Shown one piece after another: positions 1 through 13,300 of a DNA stretch of 64,000 bases. How positions within the stretch are numbered: the first letter of the stretch is position 1; every line of letters begins with the position of its first letter. Below the pieces are notes generated by a model, which was given only the letters and a program-made list of their open reading frames with translations, had not been told where the DNA came from and did no database searches. The stretch is taken from positions 53,854,351 to 53,918,350 of the forward strand of contig NC_065533.1 of assembly GCF_020184175.1 (NCBI RefSeq), given 5' to 3'. Position numbers and translations under genes: made by a program. The DNA is from Aphis gossypii. Its lineage: Eukaryota > Arthropoda > Insecta > Hemiptera > Aphididae.

Positions 1-334
1 ACCGGAACATATGTTATCAATCATTTAAATAAAACATTGTTAAGATATATTTTTATTACGTTTCTTACAATATTTTCTTCGACACATGGAAAACATACTG
101 CTAAAATATGTTTTAGACATTTATTTGTATATATATTAATAAATAATAAATAATAAAAACATATTGTCAAAATGATTCTGAACAAAATATTATCAAGAAC
201 ACAAGGAAAACATATGTCTACAATATAAATATTTTAGAATTGCTGTGTGGGTTGTTATTTTAAATAAATGCATTCTACTATAATCTATGCCAGTGTTGTG
301 ATTTATACTTAGAATATAATATTACAATTTCCAA

Positions 335-560
335 CATCATATTACATACGAAGCATGGCACACGTCATGTACAAATGGTTTTAAAAACTGAACTCTCAAT
401 TATTATAATTGAAATATATATTAATACGTGTTACGTGTCTACGACGCTACATAGGAATGTAGAACTTCGAAAACCTATTTAGTTAGTTTGATAATTCTTT
501 GTGAATAGTAATTAGTAATTAATTATACCCACGTATGTATAAATGTATTATACCTACATA
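335..560. repeat. Diverged local duplication, copy 1
   Basis: This stretch aligns by eye with about 4458-4690 in the same orientation. Shared blocks include a GCATGGCACACGTCATG-like segment, a GTCTACGACGCTACA-like segment, AATGTAGAACTTCGAAAAC, and GTTTGATAATTCT followed by AATAGTAATTAGTAATTA. Many substitutions and small indels separate the copies. It may be a dispersed repeat or an old segmental duplication of about 4.1 kb spacing; the class is unknown. Confidence 0.55.
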
Positions 561-3500
561 AATGTCTTCGATAGTATAATGGTAAACGTTTTGGTAAAAA
601 TATTGTGAATACCTACTGTCTCCGTTAAATACATATTTGCCATAGTTTGTTTTATTCCCACGCTACAGCGTATTGTTAACAAGTTATTAAATACCTTAAT
701 TAATTTATCGTTTATATTCGATTTATAAGTCGTCTCAAAACGAATTCAACTATACGAATATAATAAAATTATATATACTTAATTCATATTTGCGCGTTAA
801 AGAAAGACATTTAAGAATTTATATTATTGAATACCTACTTTTAACATATTATAGTACCATAATATTACACGAATATTGTAAAAGACGATCTGTATAGTAT
901 GTATCACATACGAAAAACATTCAAACACAATTTTAACGCATAATACAGAGTATATGAAATAGGACCGGTTTTGTTGTACAAACAACTGTTCACAACTGTC
1001 GTTTCAGCTGCTCACTCGACACAATGGAAATGAAATTTAAAAGGGATTTTTTGTTAAGATTAGACACGGGGATTACATTGAAGGACAGTTTCGAACCGAG
1101 TGTGCACTGTATCGAATACTCGGCTTATTTATTCTTTTATGTTATACACGATACGTGGCCTTATTGACACCACCTGCCGACGCACACAGAATAATATAAG
1201 AAAAAAAAATGTAGAATTGAATGTTTCCAAGAGAAAAAAAGAAATCTCCACTGTAAAGTAAATCTGTTTTGGAAATTCACGATAGTTTAAATGCAATTAT
1301 ATACGTTAAAATATGGTTGTGCAGTATAAACCTAAAAAGAGTAAGTTAATATAATTTTTGGACTTTTCGTAAATAGAACTATATTGCAAAATTATTTTAA
1401 CGTAACGGTTAATATGCTATACTGCTATAGCGTATATAGCAAGTAAAATGTTTGGAACAATACTATCATATTGCCAACAACAAATATCACGCATTCGGTC
1501 AACGTCGTGGTGATTTTGAAATGTAATTATGACTGAAATGTATACAATTACCTAATTGAATCGTATGCGCACATAATTAATAAGTATACATTGGTCAAGT
1601 GTTCGTATTTGAATCTGTTTATTTCCGCCGCTACAGGTAATAATATCAATATATCATGACAAAAAAATGTTAAATTACACGAGATCATGTGTTGTAGTTG
1701 CATAGCATGGCGTAAAAATGCCGCAATCATAATTGTGGCATTTTTGTCTATAGTATACAACAATTCTGAATAATTAATAGCGTGCTTAGTATAAATATCA
1801 AAACAATGATAACTTGGTGAAATAAAAATTGAATAGTTCCATTCCATTTATCAGGTATATTTCCACAATTAACTATGGATTTCACTTTGAAAAATATTTT
1901 ATTTATTTATTTAGAACTAACAAAAACTATTTAACATAAAATGTCATTTTTCTCAAAATAGCATGGAGGGAAATTACGGCATACTTCCTTAGTACGACAG
2001 TTAAACTACCGTACAATATCAATAGTTATAAATTATAATTGTTTAAAGACCATTATTGATAGTTTTTGATACCTTGTCGTTGTTATTTAAAAAATTACAA
2101 ATAAAAGTTATATTATTTAGATTTGACCAAAATCCACAGATTAAGATTTAAAATGATTTAATTTTTCATTTAATCTGTGATAAGACGTTAATTGTATGTT
2201 AATAATAACATTATTAGTTTTAACTATGATACAATCTACAATTAAAGTAGGTAGGTACTACTTGAAATTTAACATTGAATTATTATCTATTTCAATTACT
2301 ATTTTAGATGTTTTATCTTTATCGATAAATGTTATCGATTAATAATAATTTAATTTTTCAGATTGAATAAACATAAAAAGAATACCAATAAATATTCATA
2401 ATTTTTTTATTTAAATTATTAGTACATTTTATTTATATTTTAAGTTTTTAACAGTTTTAATAAATATTGTTCACTATTTCATTGCAGATTAATTATTTTC
2501 GCGCATATTATTTTTACATTTTTTAGGCGTATAGTATCGTTTTATCGAACATATTTTAAAATTTTATAAAGCATATTATATTAAAGATTTTTGGTGTATG
2601 AACATCCACCCTTTAGTAATATTTAGTAATAACATATAAATACCTATACCTTTATATCCAAAATTCAAAATTGTTTTATTGATAAATTTTAATGTCCTAT
2701 TCTAGTTATTTCATGCGAGTTAGTCCATATTATGAACCACTGCAGGGTGTACAGCGATAATATTAACGGTCACAGACGTGTTAAAAGTCACTACCGATAA
2801 AAATTATATTCAAAACGATGATAGATGCCGTAGTTTTGGTTATAGATGTATCTATATTTATGGAGTCAGTTTTAAAATCAGGTACTTAGCCACTTAGGTA
2901 TATAATAATATTTTTTCACTTATTACTAATAACAGTAATAATGAATGTGTAAAATAAAATAAATGCATTATTAAAAATAGTATAACGATTATATTACTTA
3001 AAATATTTATAGTTAACATATATATGTAGCAAGTAAACGTTAATATTATATTCGCAGTAGGTACATTATTAAATTCTCCCGTCGAGATAGGTACTATATA
3101 TTATATACGACCTAACTCAGACGGAGACGCTCGACACCGGCGCCATCCATTTATCGTTCGTTCGAGATAATTCATCGGTCAAAAGACCAACCATATGGCA
3201 TACGTGTACTTACACATTTTATTATTATCGTATTCTACCTTATTTATACAAAAGATTTGGTATTTTAATGGTCACTGACAGGAACCCCCTGTCGTCAATT
3301 ATTGATTACTATTTGTACCACGAACTATAATAAATATACATCTTAGTTCGTGATTTGTACTAATACCGCATACAGCCCAATAGGCACGTTTTTTTTATGC
3401 GATTACAATAATATAACATTAATCTCTGTAGGTATAAAATAAATGTATAAAATGTGCGAAGAAACCGTTAAATACGATCAACGCATAATAAAAATCGACC

Positions 3501-4200
3501 GGAACTCTGATCTCGATTAAATTTCTAACATGGATATATCATCTATTAGACGTACATACCGAATGGTTAATTAATGTCATGTGCATCTCATAATACAAGC
3601 GCCACAATCTTAAATATGCGCCTATATTATATTATAATAGTATACTTACATATTAAAATATATTATCCTACTATACATGATCGACATTTTTAATGGTTTT
3701 AAACAAAACTACGGTTTTAAATATTTTGAGCTCATTAGAATTAAATACTTATGATTGAATTTCTTTTATATAATTGGCCATATTAGTTATATAGTTGTAT
3801 TGCTTCTGATAAATAAAAAATAAATAAAATAAAAAACTAAAACTATTAGAATAAGGATTTAATGCTCTGTAAATATATTATTACTTACTTATGTATATGT
3901 TATTATGACATTAAAAAAATATTAAAAAAACCTATTTTGATAATAATAAGTTTAAATACACAGTATCTAGTTTTATTTTGCTAATAAAGAATATCAGTTT
4001 TCTTCTGATACATTTGAAACTATTAATATTAGAATCAAGATTTCATGTTTAGTAAAGATTTTATTATCTACTTAATACATAAAATATCCCTGTCAGATAT
4101 AATATTTTATTATTTTAATGCATTAAAATTCTTTACGGCTTAAACTTTGTTTGTAAAATATCCAAAACATATTGGTTGTATATTTTGATTACATAAAAGA
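561..4200. other. AT-rich gene-free stretch
   Basis: Very AT-rich DNA with no exon-like stretch that I can support. Short open frames occur but have low-complexity composition, no splice context and no recognisable domain. A slightly more GC-rich patch lies at about 3110-3190 but has no visible coding potential. Confidence 0.5.
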
Positions 4201-4210
4201 TCCGTGTAGT

Positions 4211-4275
4211 TGTGTTTTAGATTCTGAAGGAGATGATGAATGTATTGATTTTACGGTGATGTGTGTATTTTGAGT
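4211..4275 (+). repeat. Fragment of dispersed repeat (GATTCTGAA... family)
   Basis: The block with GATGAATGTATTGATTTTAC recurs at 33513 and, more diverged, at 22517. These three places share this 5' block and then diverge, so this is probably one end of a dispersed repeat family. Confidence 0.55.
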
Positions 4276-4278
4276 ATT

Positions 4279-4307
4279 GTGTGCGCGCGCGTGTGTGTGT
4301 GTGTGTA
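4279..4307. repeat. (GT)n/(GC)n microsatellite
   Basis: Simple run of GT with an inner CG stretch. Confidence 0.9.
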
Positions 4308-4457
4308 TGAGTATTACTTATTATAGGATGTCAGTATCACGACGTGTGTGTTTGTGTGGCTCGATGTGAGTGTATCTATAGTCGTTATTTGTCCCATAGA
4401 AATATTGAATTCTCTGGAAAAACAACGTCTGGAGAATTTTCAACATTATAATATTAT

Positions 4458-4690
4458 ATTATATTCGATGCATAGCACGCATCATGCACACGCAGTTTTA
4501 AACTGAACTATAAACTATATTATAATTTATGATATATTTTTATTATATATTTGTATGTGATGCTATACGCCATACGCGTCTACGACACTACAATCTACAT
4601 GATATAATATAGAGATGTAGAATATCGAAAACGTATTTAATGAGTTTGATAATTCTCAGTAAATAGTAATTTAGTAATTAGTCATGTATA
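4458..4690. repeat. Diverged local duplication, copy 2
   Basis: Partner of the block at 335-560, in the same orientation. Shared segments include GCATAGCACGCATCATGCA, GTCTACGACACTACA, GATGTAGAATATCGAAAACG and GTTTGATAATTCT. Confidence 0.55.
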
Positions 4691-5030
4691 ATTAATGTAT
4701 AGTAAAAACACATTAACGCATATATTTTGTATTTTTTATCTGCCGAAAATACGGCTACAAAGGTCAGACAGAAGATAAACTTATTTTTGTTATAATATCG
4801 ATTATTCGTTTATACTATTCGAGTAAATTACATATTATTATATTTCTCAAACATCCTAATAGAGATACAATATAAGTAGTATAGATTAGGTAAATAAATA
4901 GCTGTAACTGAAGCATTAAACGATAAAAAAACGACAAATGATTATATTATAATATATATTACAATAAAATTATATTCGTAAATGAAACTAAATCGTTGAT
5001 ACGTTTGTAATATGTTTTCATATACTGTAC

Positions 5031-5033
<3 letters not shown>

Positions 5034-5066
<33 letters not shown>
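5034..5066. repeat. (GT)n microsatellite
   Basis: Uninterrupted GT dinucleotide run of about 33 bp. Confidence 0.95.
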
Positions 5067-5070
<4 letters not shown>

Positions 5071-5082
5071 TAACTTGTTGGC

Positions 5083-5647
5083 AGGCCCGGCCCAAGGCGG
5101 TAGCAATATAAGCAGTCGCCAAGGGCAGCACTAGTTTAGGTTCGGAAAATTTCGGATGATCAAAATCGATTTTAGCCCCCTGCCCCCACTGACCCATCCA
5201 CATACACGCCGTGATTTCGTAGTATACCTACTAATAGTATTATATTTAATATTTTAGTTTTTTAATACTATGTTGTGAGTTTATCATGAGTAGTTTATAC
5301 ACCCAAGTTTAGCTATAATACTAAATAAGCTATTTAAATAATCCAATAAGCGTTAACTTACAAACGTAGAACTATAGTTTAAACTGTACCTATATAAAAT
5401 ACTATATTTTTTACTTGGAACAAAGAATAATAATTAAAGTATAATAATAATTAATAGTTATTATCCTAGACAAATATACTTTGCAACAATTTTGTCTATT
5501 TATTATTAAACATTATATTATATTATATTTTTACTATCTTCAGGTAGTATATGTATGATGTATCGTTTTGTTGTTTTAGCAATGAGTTCAGATATACAGA
5601 AATGTTAAAATTGCCTAGGGCAGCGAAAACCCTATCGCTGGCCCTGG
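5083..5647. mobile_element. Possible hAT-like non-autonomous element
   Basis: GC-rich ends of similar character face each other: GCAGGCCCGGCCC with AAGGGCAGCAC near the left end, and GCCTAGGGCAGCG with GCTGGCCCTGG at the right end. The reverse complement of the right end resembles the left (CAGGGCC..GC and a GGGCAG block). The interior is AT-rich and non-coding. The flanking 8-mers match poorly, so the class is tentative. Confidence 0.35.
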
Positions 5648-6181
5648 AGTCTGGACGTACTTAACCTATACTATAACGCCTCTACAGACACTTAAAACTA
5701 TTACTTACCATTAGTTTTAAAATGTAATTCCTTTTTACTATAATACTACTTAATGCATGATAAGTTTATTCGAGATTTAAAAAATTATATTACCTAATTG
5801 TATAATATAATAACAGTGAATAAATCAATTTTTTTTTTATTTTTGCTTAAAAATCACTCAATGTTGATCTCACGCATTTATAAGTAATAACTATTAGGTA
5901 CCATAAGTTTTAAAATTTTATTATTACTTGATACATGATAATAGTTTATTTGATATAGGTAAGAATATTAATATATATGTAAACGTTAACACTAAAATAT
6001 GTGGTTAGCGTTATACTGCCTTCGCAGTTCGCAGAGATTGCAATTCCAAATTCCGTTTCTATAACGATTTCATATTTAATCTTTATACGTCAAAATCGTT
6101 AATACCCTGCAGCACATAGGTATATATAACCATATAAGTAAAAAATATTGTATAATATAAGAATATTATACATATAAATTG

Positions 6182-6600
6182 TCGTAGGTATACTCCGATT
6201 ACTCGGACGTATACCAAAATAAAGTATAACCAAAAATGATGTGAAATACTTTATTTGAACGCGACGTCCGGTGGTGATCGAGTCACATGATCACCACCAC
6301 TGACCCCTTTTCTGCCTTAACCATATCTCTTATATACTAAATTTACAATTGAGCAATTATCGATTGTATTATACTAATTTACACCTTAACTTACGTAATT
6401 ATTATTTTAACCTAATTAATAACTAATTTTATTTACATTTCTTACTACTATGTTTTGATTACTATGCTAACTAAAATATAAAAGTTTAACAACACTATAT
6501 TTCATAATTGTTATCTTAACCTATTTAAATTATATTTTTTATTATTGCTTAATTATTAAAATTCATTAAATACTAATACAACAAAATATACTGTCAACTC
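6182..6600 (-). repeat. About 400-bp dispersed repeat (inverted copy of the one at 46.7-47.1 kb)
   Basis: Read on the minus strand, this block matches 46714-47105 over its length. Both contain GGTTAAGATAACAAT, a GTGGTGGTGAT...ATCACCACC dyad, a TTCAAATAAAGTA polyadenylation-like signal and a terminal TATACGTCCGAGTAATCGG block. The signals in a roughly 400-bp unit would suit a solo LTR, but no clear TG...CA ends or target duplication were seen, so the class is left open. Confidence 0.6.
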
Positions 6601-6824
6601 GATAAAAATGTATGAATACTTTCGATATTTTATATATCTTCTAACTTTGAGTGTTGAACACCACATAGTACATACTGCTCTACACTAGGGGCTTCCAAAA
6701 TCAAAGCTATGGCTCACAGGTCGTGCTCGACCCGTAAACAACTTTTATCCGACACTTCAAAGAACAATGACAAATGTATTTAAACATAATATGTATATCA
6801 CAAATCGCTAAATATTGTAAAAGC

Positions 6825-8385
6825 ATTAAATACAATTTGTCCCCGCCTAAAAATGCCGTATGCGGACAATCGGTCCCCGTCATAATTTTATACACGTACA
6901 ATTATTGATCCCCGGTCAATATTTTTTGAATAGGTATACGAGTAGGTATAATATTATTCTATCCCAGAAAGCATTTTGTAATGATTAGGGTTTGATTTAA
7001 ATGCCTTTCCAAAAAATGTATTATTTATTAAATAAAATACAATTATTATTAAAAAATGAAATTATATTTGTAATGTTTTGGAATTTAAATGATCGACGGG
7101 TGTGACCTAAAGATAAATTTTAGCCTTGTCTAATTTAAAACCGGATTACGCCTGATGATAAGTTCAAAAATTAAAATAATTTATATTACATAGTACTATA
7201 ATTATTATGTAGTACTTAAGTACTATAATTATATTTCAATAAGGTCAAACTTTTTAGTCGTAGTACGAGAAATAGGTAAAAAATGTCCTAAGAAATTTAA
7301 AAATGTAAAAAAATGTAAAAAAATGTCCCAAAGTTCTTTATATTATTATTATAAGTAATAAATTTATATAAGTATTATTCGTTAATCGTTATTCGTTATT
7401 ATAATGTTATAATAATATTTTTAGACAAAAAAGATATCACAATAAGGTACGAATCTTGATGGATTATAAACTTTTAAATATAACTCATCTATACTTCTAT
7501 AATAGCATTATATTACTAACTATTTTTAGTAAACTGTAATAAAATATTTCCCTTGATAAATAATAATCTTTTATTGTTGACTGACCAATTTACCTTCATG
7601 AGTTATTGATTTATACAATTACCGACAATGATTTAAAACATGTAATTAAATTTAAGTCACATAATCATGAAACTAATCCGGATGTTTTGGGAAGCGGAAC
7701 GAGCCAGTTCGAATCAGTTAATTTAAAGAAAAGTCCAAGAATTAGGACTAGTCATGAAATACAAAGAAAATAAACAATTCAGACAAGCTGTGAAATTAAT
7801 AAGCGCTTTGGCATTCTTACCTGCAGTGAATATGATTAAAAAAGGTAATAAAATATGAATTATTATTTAATTATTTTTATTATTTATTATTATTTTTTAT
7901 TTTCGGAATGTCTATATTGTATGACAAAATTAATTATAATGACGACGTAGACAACATTTTGACTTATTTTGATGCTACGTCAATGGAAATTATAAGGCAA
8001 CAACTACAGAATTTGAAACCACGTATCTAAAACGCCAACCACCGATTTTTCCATCACATTTATCGAGTGTAACATGTCTGCACCCACTCGCTGAGTTGGG
8101 TGCGCGGAATTAATTTAAAATACATAGGATGTATGATATATGATGTGATTATTCTTTTCTTTTAAAATTTAAATATTTTGACAACAAATTAAATGAAAGT
8201 GACTACTCTCTCATCATATTTAAGTATTTAACTTAATTTTTTTTTTTTTTGTATAATATTTTGTATTTAACTTTTAAGCCGGGGTCCAATTGTCCGTGTA
8301 TAAAATTATGACGGGGACCAATTGTCTGCATACTGTGTTTTTTCGCGGGGACCAATTGTCCGGGGACCGAATGTCCTAAATTTGT
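6825..8385. mobile_element. Decayed MULE-type DNA transposon with GC-rich repeated termini
   Basis: The left end (about 6838-6921) and right end (about 8278-8365) are inverted repeats. Each end holds several spaced copies of a GC-rich motif of the form GGGGACCAATTGTCC, separated by AT-rich spacers such as GTATAAAATTATGACG. Between them lie fragments of a FLYWCH/MULE-type transposase (7651-8030). The same architecture recurs at 9218-9960 and 46040-46190 with different motifs. Exact outer ends are uncertain, because the left outer end lacks the last motif seen on the right. Confidence 0.6.
7651..8030 (+). pseudogene. MULE transposase fragments
   Basis: Three short frames in order resemble parts of aphid MULE transposases with an N-terminal FLYWCH domain. 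The first (7651-7773) contains FKSHNHETNP, the His end of a FLYWCH zinc finger. The second (7752-7858) contains FRQAVKLISALAFLP, like the conserved ALAFLPV block. The third (about 7906-8030) contains NILTYFDATS, like the FDDTYIG block before the C-terminal region. Frames shift between pieces and each ends in a stop, so this is a relic. The assignment rests on memory of the family's typical blocks. Confidence 0.5.
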
Positions 8386-8589
8386 TACTACCTACTGTAT
8401 AGTCTTCCCTACGCGTCGTTTACGATGTATTGTATACAATGTATTCGTACTCATCGCACGCCACGTCTCTAACCTAACCCCCCCCCACACACACACTTTA
8501 TTTCGACCAATAACAGTTCTACAACCCCCTACCCTAAACTACACACACATTTGGTAGGAGGAATTTCGTGTTTCTTATTTCCTTCGCAT

Positions 8590-8945
8590 ATACTCTCTCA
8601 CGCCGCAGTATATATTGTGCAGAGGTCGACGGTCGGTGTTCAAAATTCGGAGGTGCTGAAATACTGTTCGACTACCATTCCACGGTTGACTTCGGCATAA
8701 ACCACGAGGTTTGAAATATTTTTTGTGCTTGTACTTTTGTCGAAGAAACTACTCATTAGTTCATATACAGTAAATAATATAAATTGCGTTCGTGTCGGTA
8801 TTCGATACAATAATATTGTTTATAATTTTACAATAGTATTTTATTGCACGTCAATCGGTGTAGCCGTGTAGTCACGTAGTTTAATACACGTTATATAAAT
8901 TGATTTCGCTCAAATTAATAATTTCGTCTCATCAACTGATTAACG
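8590..8945 (+). promoter_or_regulatory. Likely promoter and 5' non-coding exon of the PIWI-family gene
   Basis: Base composition becomes less AT-rich at about 8590-8700. The segment ends at a good splice donor (AACG|GTAAGA, GT at 8946). It would join the acceptor at 10296-10297 (TAAATAG), 15 nt before the start codon of the PIWI gene. The transcription start cannot be placed. This is an inference from composition and splice sites. Confidence 0.45.
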
Positions 8946-9217
8946 GTAAGATAAAATATTTATTGATACTATATTATTATTTATAATTCATAGACAATAC
9001 TTTAATAACCAATATAATATGTAATTAAACACGCGTTAACTTGATGCAATCGCCTAGAACTCTCTTAAGTCTTTTATATTTTACTTTAACCTAATTTAGC
9101 TTATAAGAATATTATTAACATGATGTTGTTGTCGAACATTCCAACTACCTACTTTCGACTCCGTGACCCCTTTCCACCCTCATCATGGTTGGCGCACCAC
9201 CAGTCACTAGTTGCGTC

Positions 9218-9960
9218 GGGCGCCCGGGAATTGGGCCACATTTTAACTACCTGTTTTGTATAAAATATTTGTTAACATTTTTCTACCCGGAGATTGGGCC
9301 ATAAAAGTATAGCACACAAATATACTATTAATATGAATATAATATAATGTTTATTAACTAATTATTATTTTTTTTTAACATATAAAAATACAATTTGTCA
9401 AATAATTAATATTTTTTTTAAAATACTTCCATACAGATTTAATTAATTTAATATACAACAAGGTCCATAAAATTAGTCAAATATGATATAATTTTTATAA
9501 AGAATCCCAATACTTATTTTACAAATATAATATAAGGACCATAAAGTTAGTCAAAAAATAAATAATATGAAAAAAGCATTTTCTAATAGGTACATAAAAA
9601 TATAAAACAAAACATTTAGATCCATAAAGACAGTCAAATAATAAATAATATGAAATAATTTTTTTAAATAACATGATACAGATTGTAAATATTCAAATAA
9701 TTCACTTCAAGTAAAGTTTCGTATGCGTTGCAGTATTAGGAATTGTATCAATTTATATAAAAAGATGTATTATATGAAATATTATTTTATTACAATTTAA
9801 AATGTAATAGTGGCCCAATCACCGGGTCAGCCTATTATAAATATAAAATTTTAGTGGCCCAATTATCGGGCCTACCTGTAATAAATACAAAATTTTAGTG
9901 GCCCAATTACCGTATACCTTTGGAAAAAAAGGTGAAATGTGGCCCAATTCCCGGGCGCCC
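9218..9960. mobile_element. MULE-like non-autonomous element, 743 bp, with TIRs and 8-bp target duplication
   Basis: Terminal inverted repeats begin GGGCGCCCGGGAATTGGGCC at 9218 and end with the complement at 9960. The flanks are GTTGCGTC (9210-9217) and GTCGCGTC (9961-9968), an 8-bp duplication with one difference. Further GGCCCAAT-type motifs lie near both ends (9290-9301, 9811-9823, 9854-9870, 9898-9911), forming subterminal arrays. The interior is AT-rich and has no coding sequence. It sits in the presumed first intron of the PIWI gene. Confidence 0.7.
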
Positions 9961-10312
9961 GTCGCGTCAACCAGTTTTGGTTCGTTGCATTTTCGACGAA
10001 CCTTCGTGCTTGGTCGACAAAACAATTTCTATGCGTCCTTGATGTTCGTCTACGTTGTCTGGGCCCGTTATCCGACCACGTTTGTTTAGCGATATTGTTA
10101 GGGATGATCATCCTCGTAAAATTGTATAAAAGATTTGTTGTGTGACACAGCAATAATAGACCTGTTTCCTAGATTCTTTTAATAAGAACAATTTATGGCG
10201 TAATTCTTCTATTGTATCTTTCACCATCTTTCACATGATTTTCTACACAATCTTATTAGATTTTTATTTGATGAAAATTATTTTTGTTTATAAATAGTTT
10301 AAAAGACTATCT

Positions 10313-13300
10313 ATGGAGAATCCATGGCGCGGTAGAGGTCGGGCTCGTGGGCCAAGACCTCCTACTTATCATCAAATACGACCACAAGATCCAAGACTTC
10401 GACCAAATCAACAACAAGTTGATAATATGCCACCTCGATTTGTTCGACGACCAGAAATTAGACTACCAAGAGTAAGAAATACATTTTAAAATTCAAAATA
10501 ATTTCTATTATAACTAAATACTTAATAATTATTAATTTTGTTACTTCATTAAGGTTGAAGAGATTGGACAAGTAGCAAATGCAAATAGAATCAATAATTT
10601 GGAAAGAGGTATAATTTACTTTAATAATATATGTGTTTTTAGTATTATAATAAAAAATAATATTTATTAAAGTCAATATTTGGTAACTAGGTTGAGGGGA
10701 TAAAATTTTCAAACTCCATCCAGGCTTTTTTATTTCCACGATAACCTTATTCTAATGATATTAATTGTTTATAGTATTTTTAAGCTTATCAATCAAAAGT
10801 AATCTTATTATTTTTCGGTGCATATCATATTCTAAATAGAGTGTATTACTATTTTTTCTTCAATTGTTACTATGTTTTAGGCTTGAACTTAAATTGATTT
10901 TAAAAATAGATACTTTCAAGGGTATACATTAAAAAAATTAACCAGTTTTATCTATTTTAAAAATGTCATCTGATGAATACGTAGTTTCTATGAGATTATT
11001 AAAATAATTATTTACATCAATTTTTTGGGTGTACTACAGCACTACTTAAAAAGATACAAAATATTGAAAACATTGAAGTATCATTTAGTATCATTTTTCG
11101 AGTTTATTAGATTATTTTAACAATGGAGTGTATTGTAATTATTAAATAAGTTTAAGTATTGCATGACAACTTTTTAAAATATGTTGAATAATAATATATT
11201 ATACTTAAATAGTCAAAACTAAAGTTCTTAATTATGCTAGACCACTTTTTCTGATCAATTCACACATGTGCCTATAAATTATGTTACGGAAGTAATTCTT
11301 GTTATGTATATATTTTTTAAACTCATTCGTGTATTTGAGTTAAGTACACTGTAATTGTTTATTTAAAAATAAAAGTAATAATATATACATATGAGTACTT
11401 ACAATTCAATATTTTTTCTCTGTTTTAAGATGAAATTCATAGTTCATTAATTCAACATAATATTACTTATGTGCTGTTTTATTTTTATTGCATTCCATGT
11501 AAATCATATGTATAACTTATACATTTTATTATTATACAAATTAAGAGAATATTTTAATAAGATCAAAGAATATGATGATTTCGAATTTTTCAATTACTTT
11601 ATTGATGTTGATATTTTTTGCCATGATATATCTCAATATATTGAAGCATCAAATTGCCTAGACATTTCTGTATCATAGTGGTACAAAATTAAGTTTTAAC
11701 ATGCATACCTCTAGTAGTCTAGTACCAACCCTGTTATAATCAAGACAATTTAAGTTGAGCGAAAGTGATAACAATACATATGTAAGACACTTAGTAGAAT
11801 AATATTTGTGCGTCTTATTAAATTTATTAAAAACTAATACAATGTTCAGAATTTCAGACTACTTCTGACTATAATTTCAGCTAAATTATACAATTAATTA
11901 TTTTTTCACTAGGAAATAAACTATAACAATATCTACCTTGAACATTTTACTTTGGTTTAATATGGGATATCATTATAGATATTATTATTTAGTATTACAT
12001 ATTTCTATTATGTCCATTGAATTTATTGACACGTACAATGTACTGTATATATTAATACAGGGAGCAATTCATCTGAACCAAGACTTAGTTGGTCCAGGCT
12101 GTAGTTTGTGTATTTATTCATTTTAAAATGATGTCACACAGTCACCAACAAACTACACTGACTGCTATACCAATATTAACTATTGCTTATTATTATTTTT
12201 TGCTCTGAATTTACTTTAGTTTCTTATGTTACAATTGTCTAATTGTACTAGCATTAAAATAATAATTTAATTTTAATGATTGTTCTTGATCCAAAAATGT
12301 ATTATCTCACTGTGTAAAAATACATATTGTCCACTATTAAAAGAGAGATGTTTGTAACTTAGAAATTTGATCAAACTTTGAATTTGTTTCCCTATGTACA
12401 CTAAAAGGTTTCCAAGGTTCCAAGGTTATTATTTCATAGGACAGAATATATGTTATTTAATTTTGTCTGTAAATTAGTAACTCGTTACCCATGTATTAAT
12501 ATATTGTTTTTTTATTTCAGGATATGCGCCAATGATAAATAATAAAGCTGCAGTTCAAGATTGTCAACCTATAGAAAATCAGTATTTTAGGTTGGCAAGA
12601 CCAGCATCTTCAACAACCGAAAGTGGAAAACAAGGTATAGTAAACAGTTTATATTTAAGAACTTTTCAATTTTAGGATTTAAAAACTTAAATTTTTGTTT
12701 TTTAATTATATAAAAATTTAGATGCAAAATTATGAAGTCAATGCTAATACATAAAGTAATAAATTCATCATTAATTATTTTTGCTTTAAAATAGTTTGAT
12801 AAATTCTTTTCACTCAGTATTATATCATATAACTATTAATTTTAATATTAAAAATAGTAAAAACAATTTTGAGTGAAACATATTAAAATGTGTAAGAAAT
12901 CAATAAAAATCTAAATTTTGTTTTGTTTTTATTATGTTTTTCTTTAGGGTCCATAGGTAAACCTATTGAGTTAATAGCAAATTATTTTCCAATAACAACT
13001 TACACAGACTGGAGTTTATACCAGTATAGAGTTGATTTTAACCCAGAACAAGAAAGAATAAACATTAAAAGAGGGCTATTGAGCGCACACAAAGAGTTTT
13101 TGGGGGCATATATTTTTGATGGAACAATGTTGTTTAGTAGAAAAAATTTTCAACGTGATGTAAGTTTCTTAATATATATTATTTTTATTACTCTATAAAT
13201 TAAAAGTTAAAGCAATTTCATTTTTATTTTAGACTGTAGAGCTGACATCAAAACGAAACACAGATGGCCAATTAGTAATTATGACTATAAAATTTACTGC

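Noticed and set aside
1548..1847. 99-residue minus-strand open frame
   Set aside because: AT-rich composition, no domain, no splice sites or neighbours to support it.
9819..10153. Overlapping open frames of 63-93 residues on both strands
   Set aside because: They cover the right end of the MULE-like element and its flank, overlap each other on opposite strands and match no domain.
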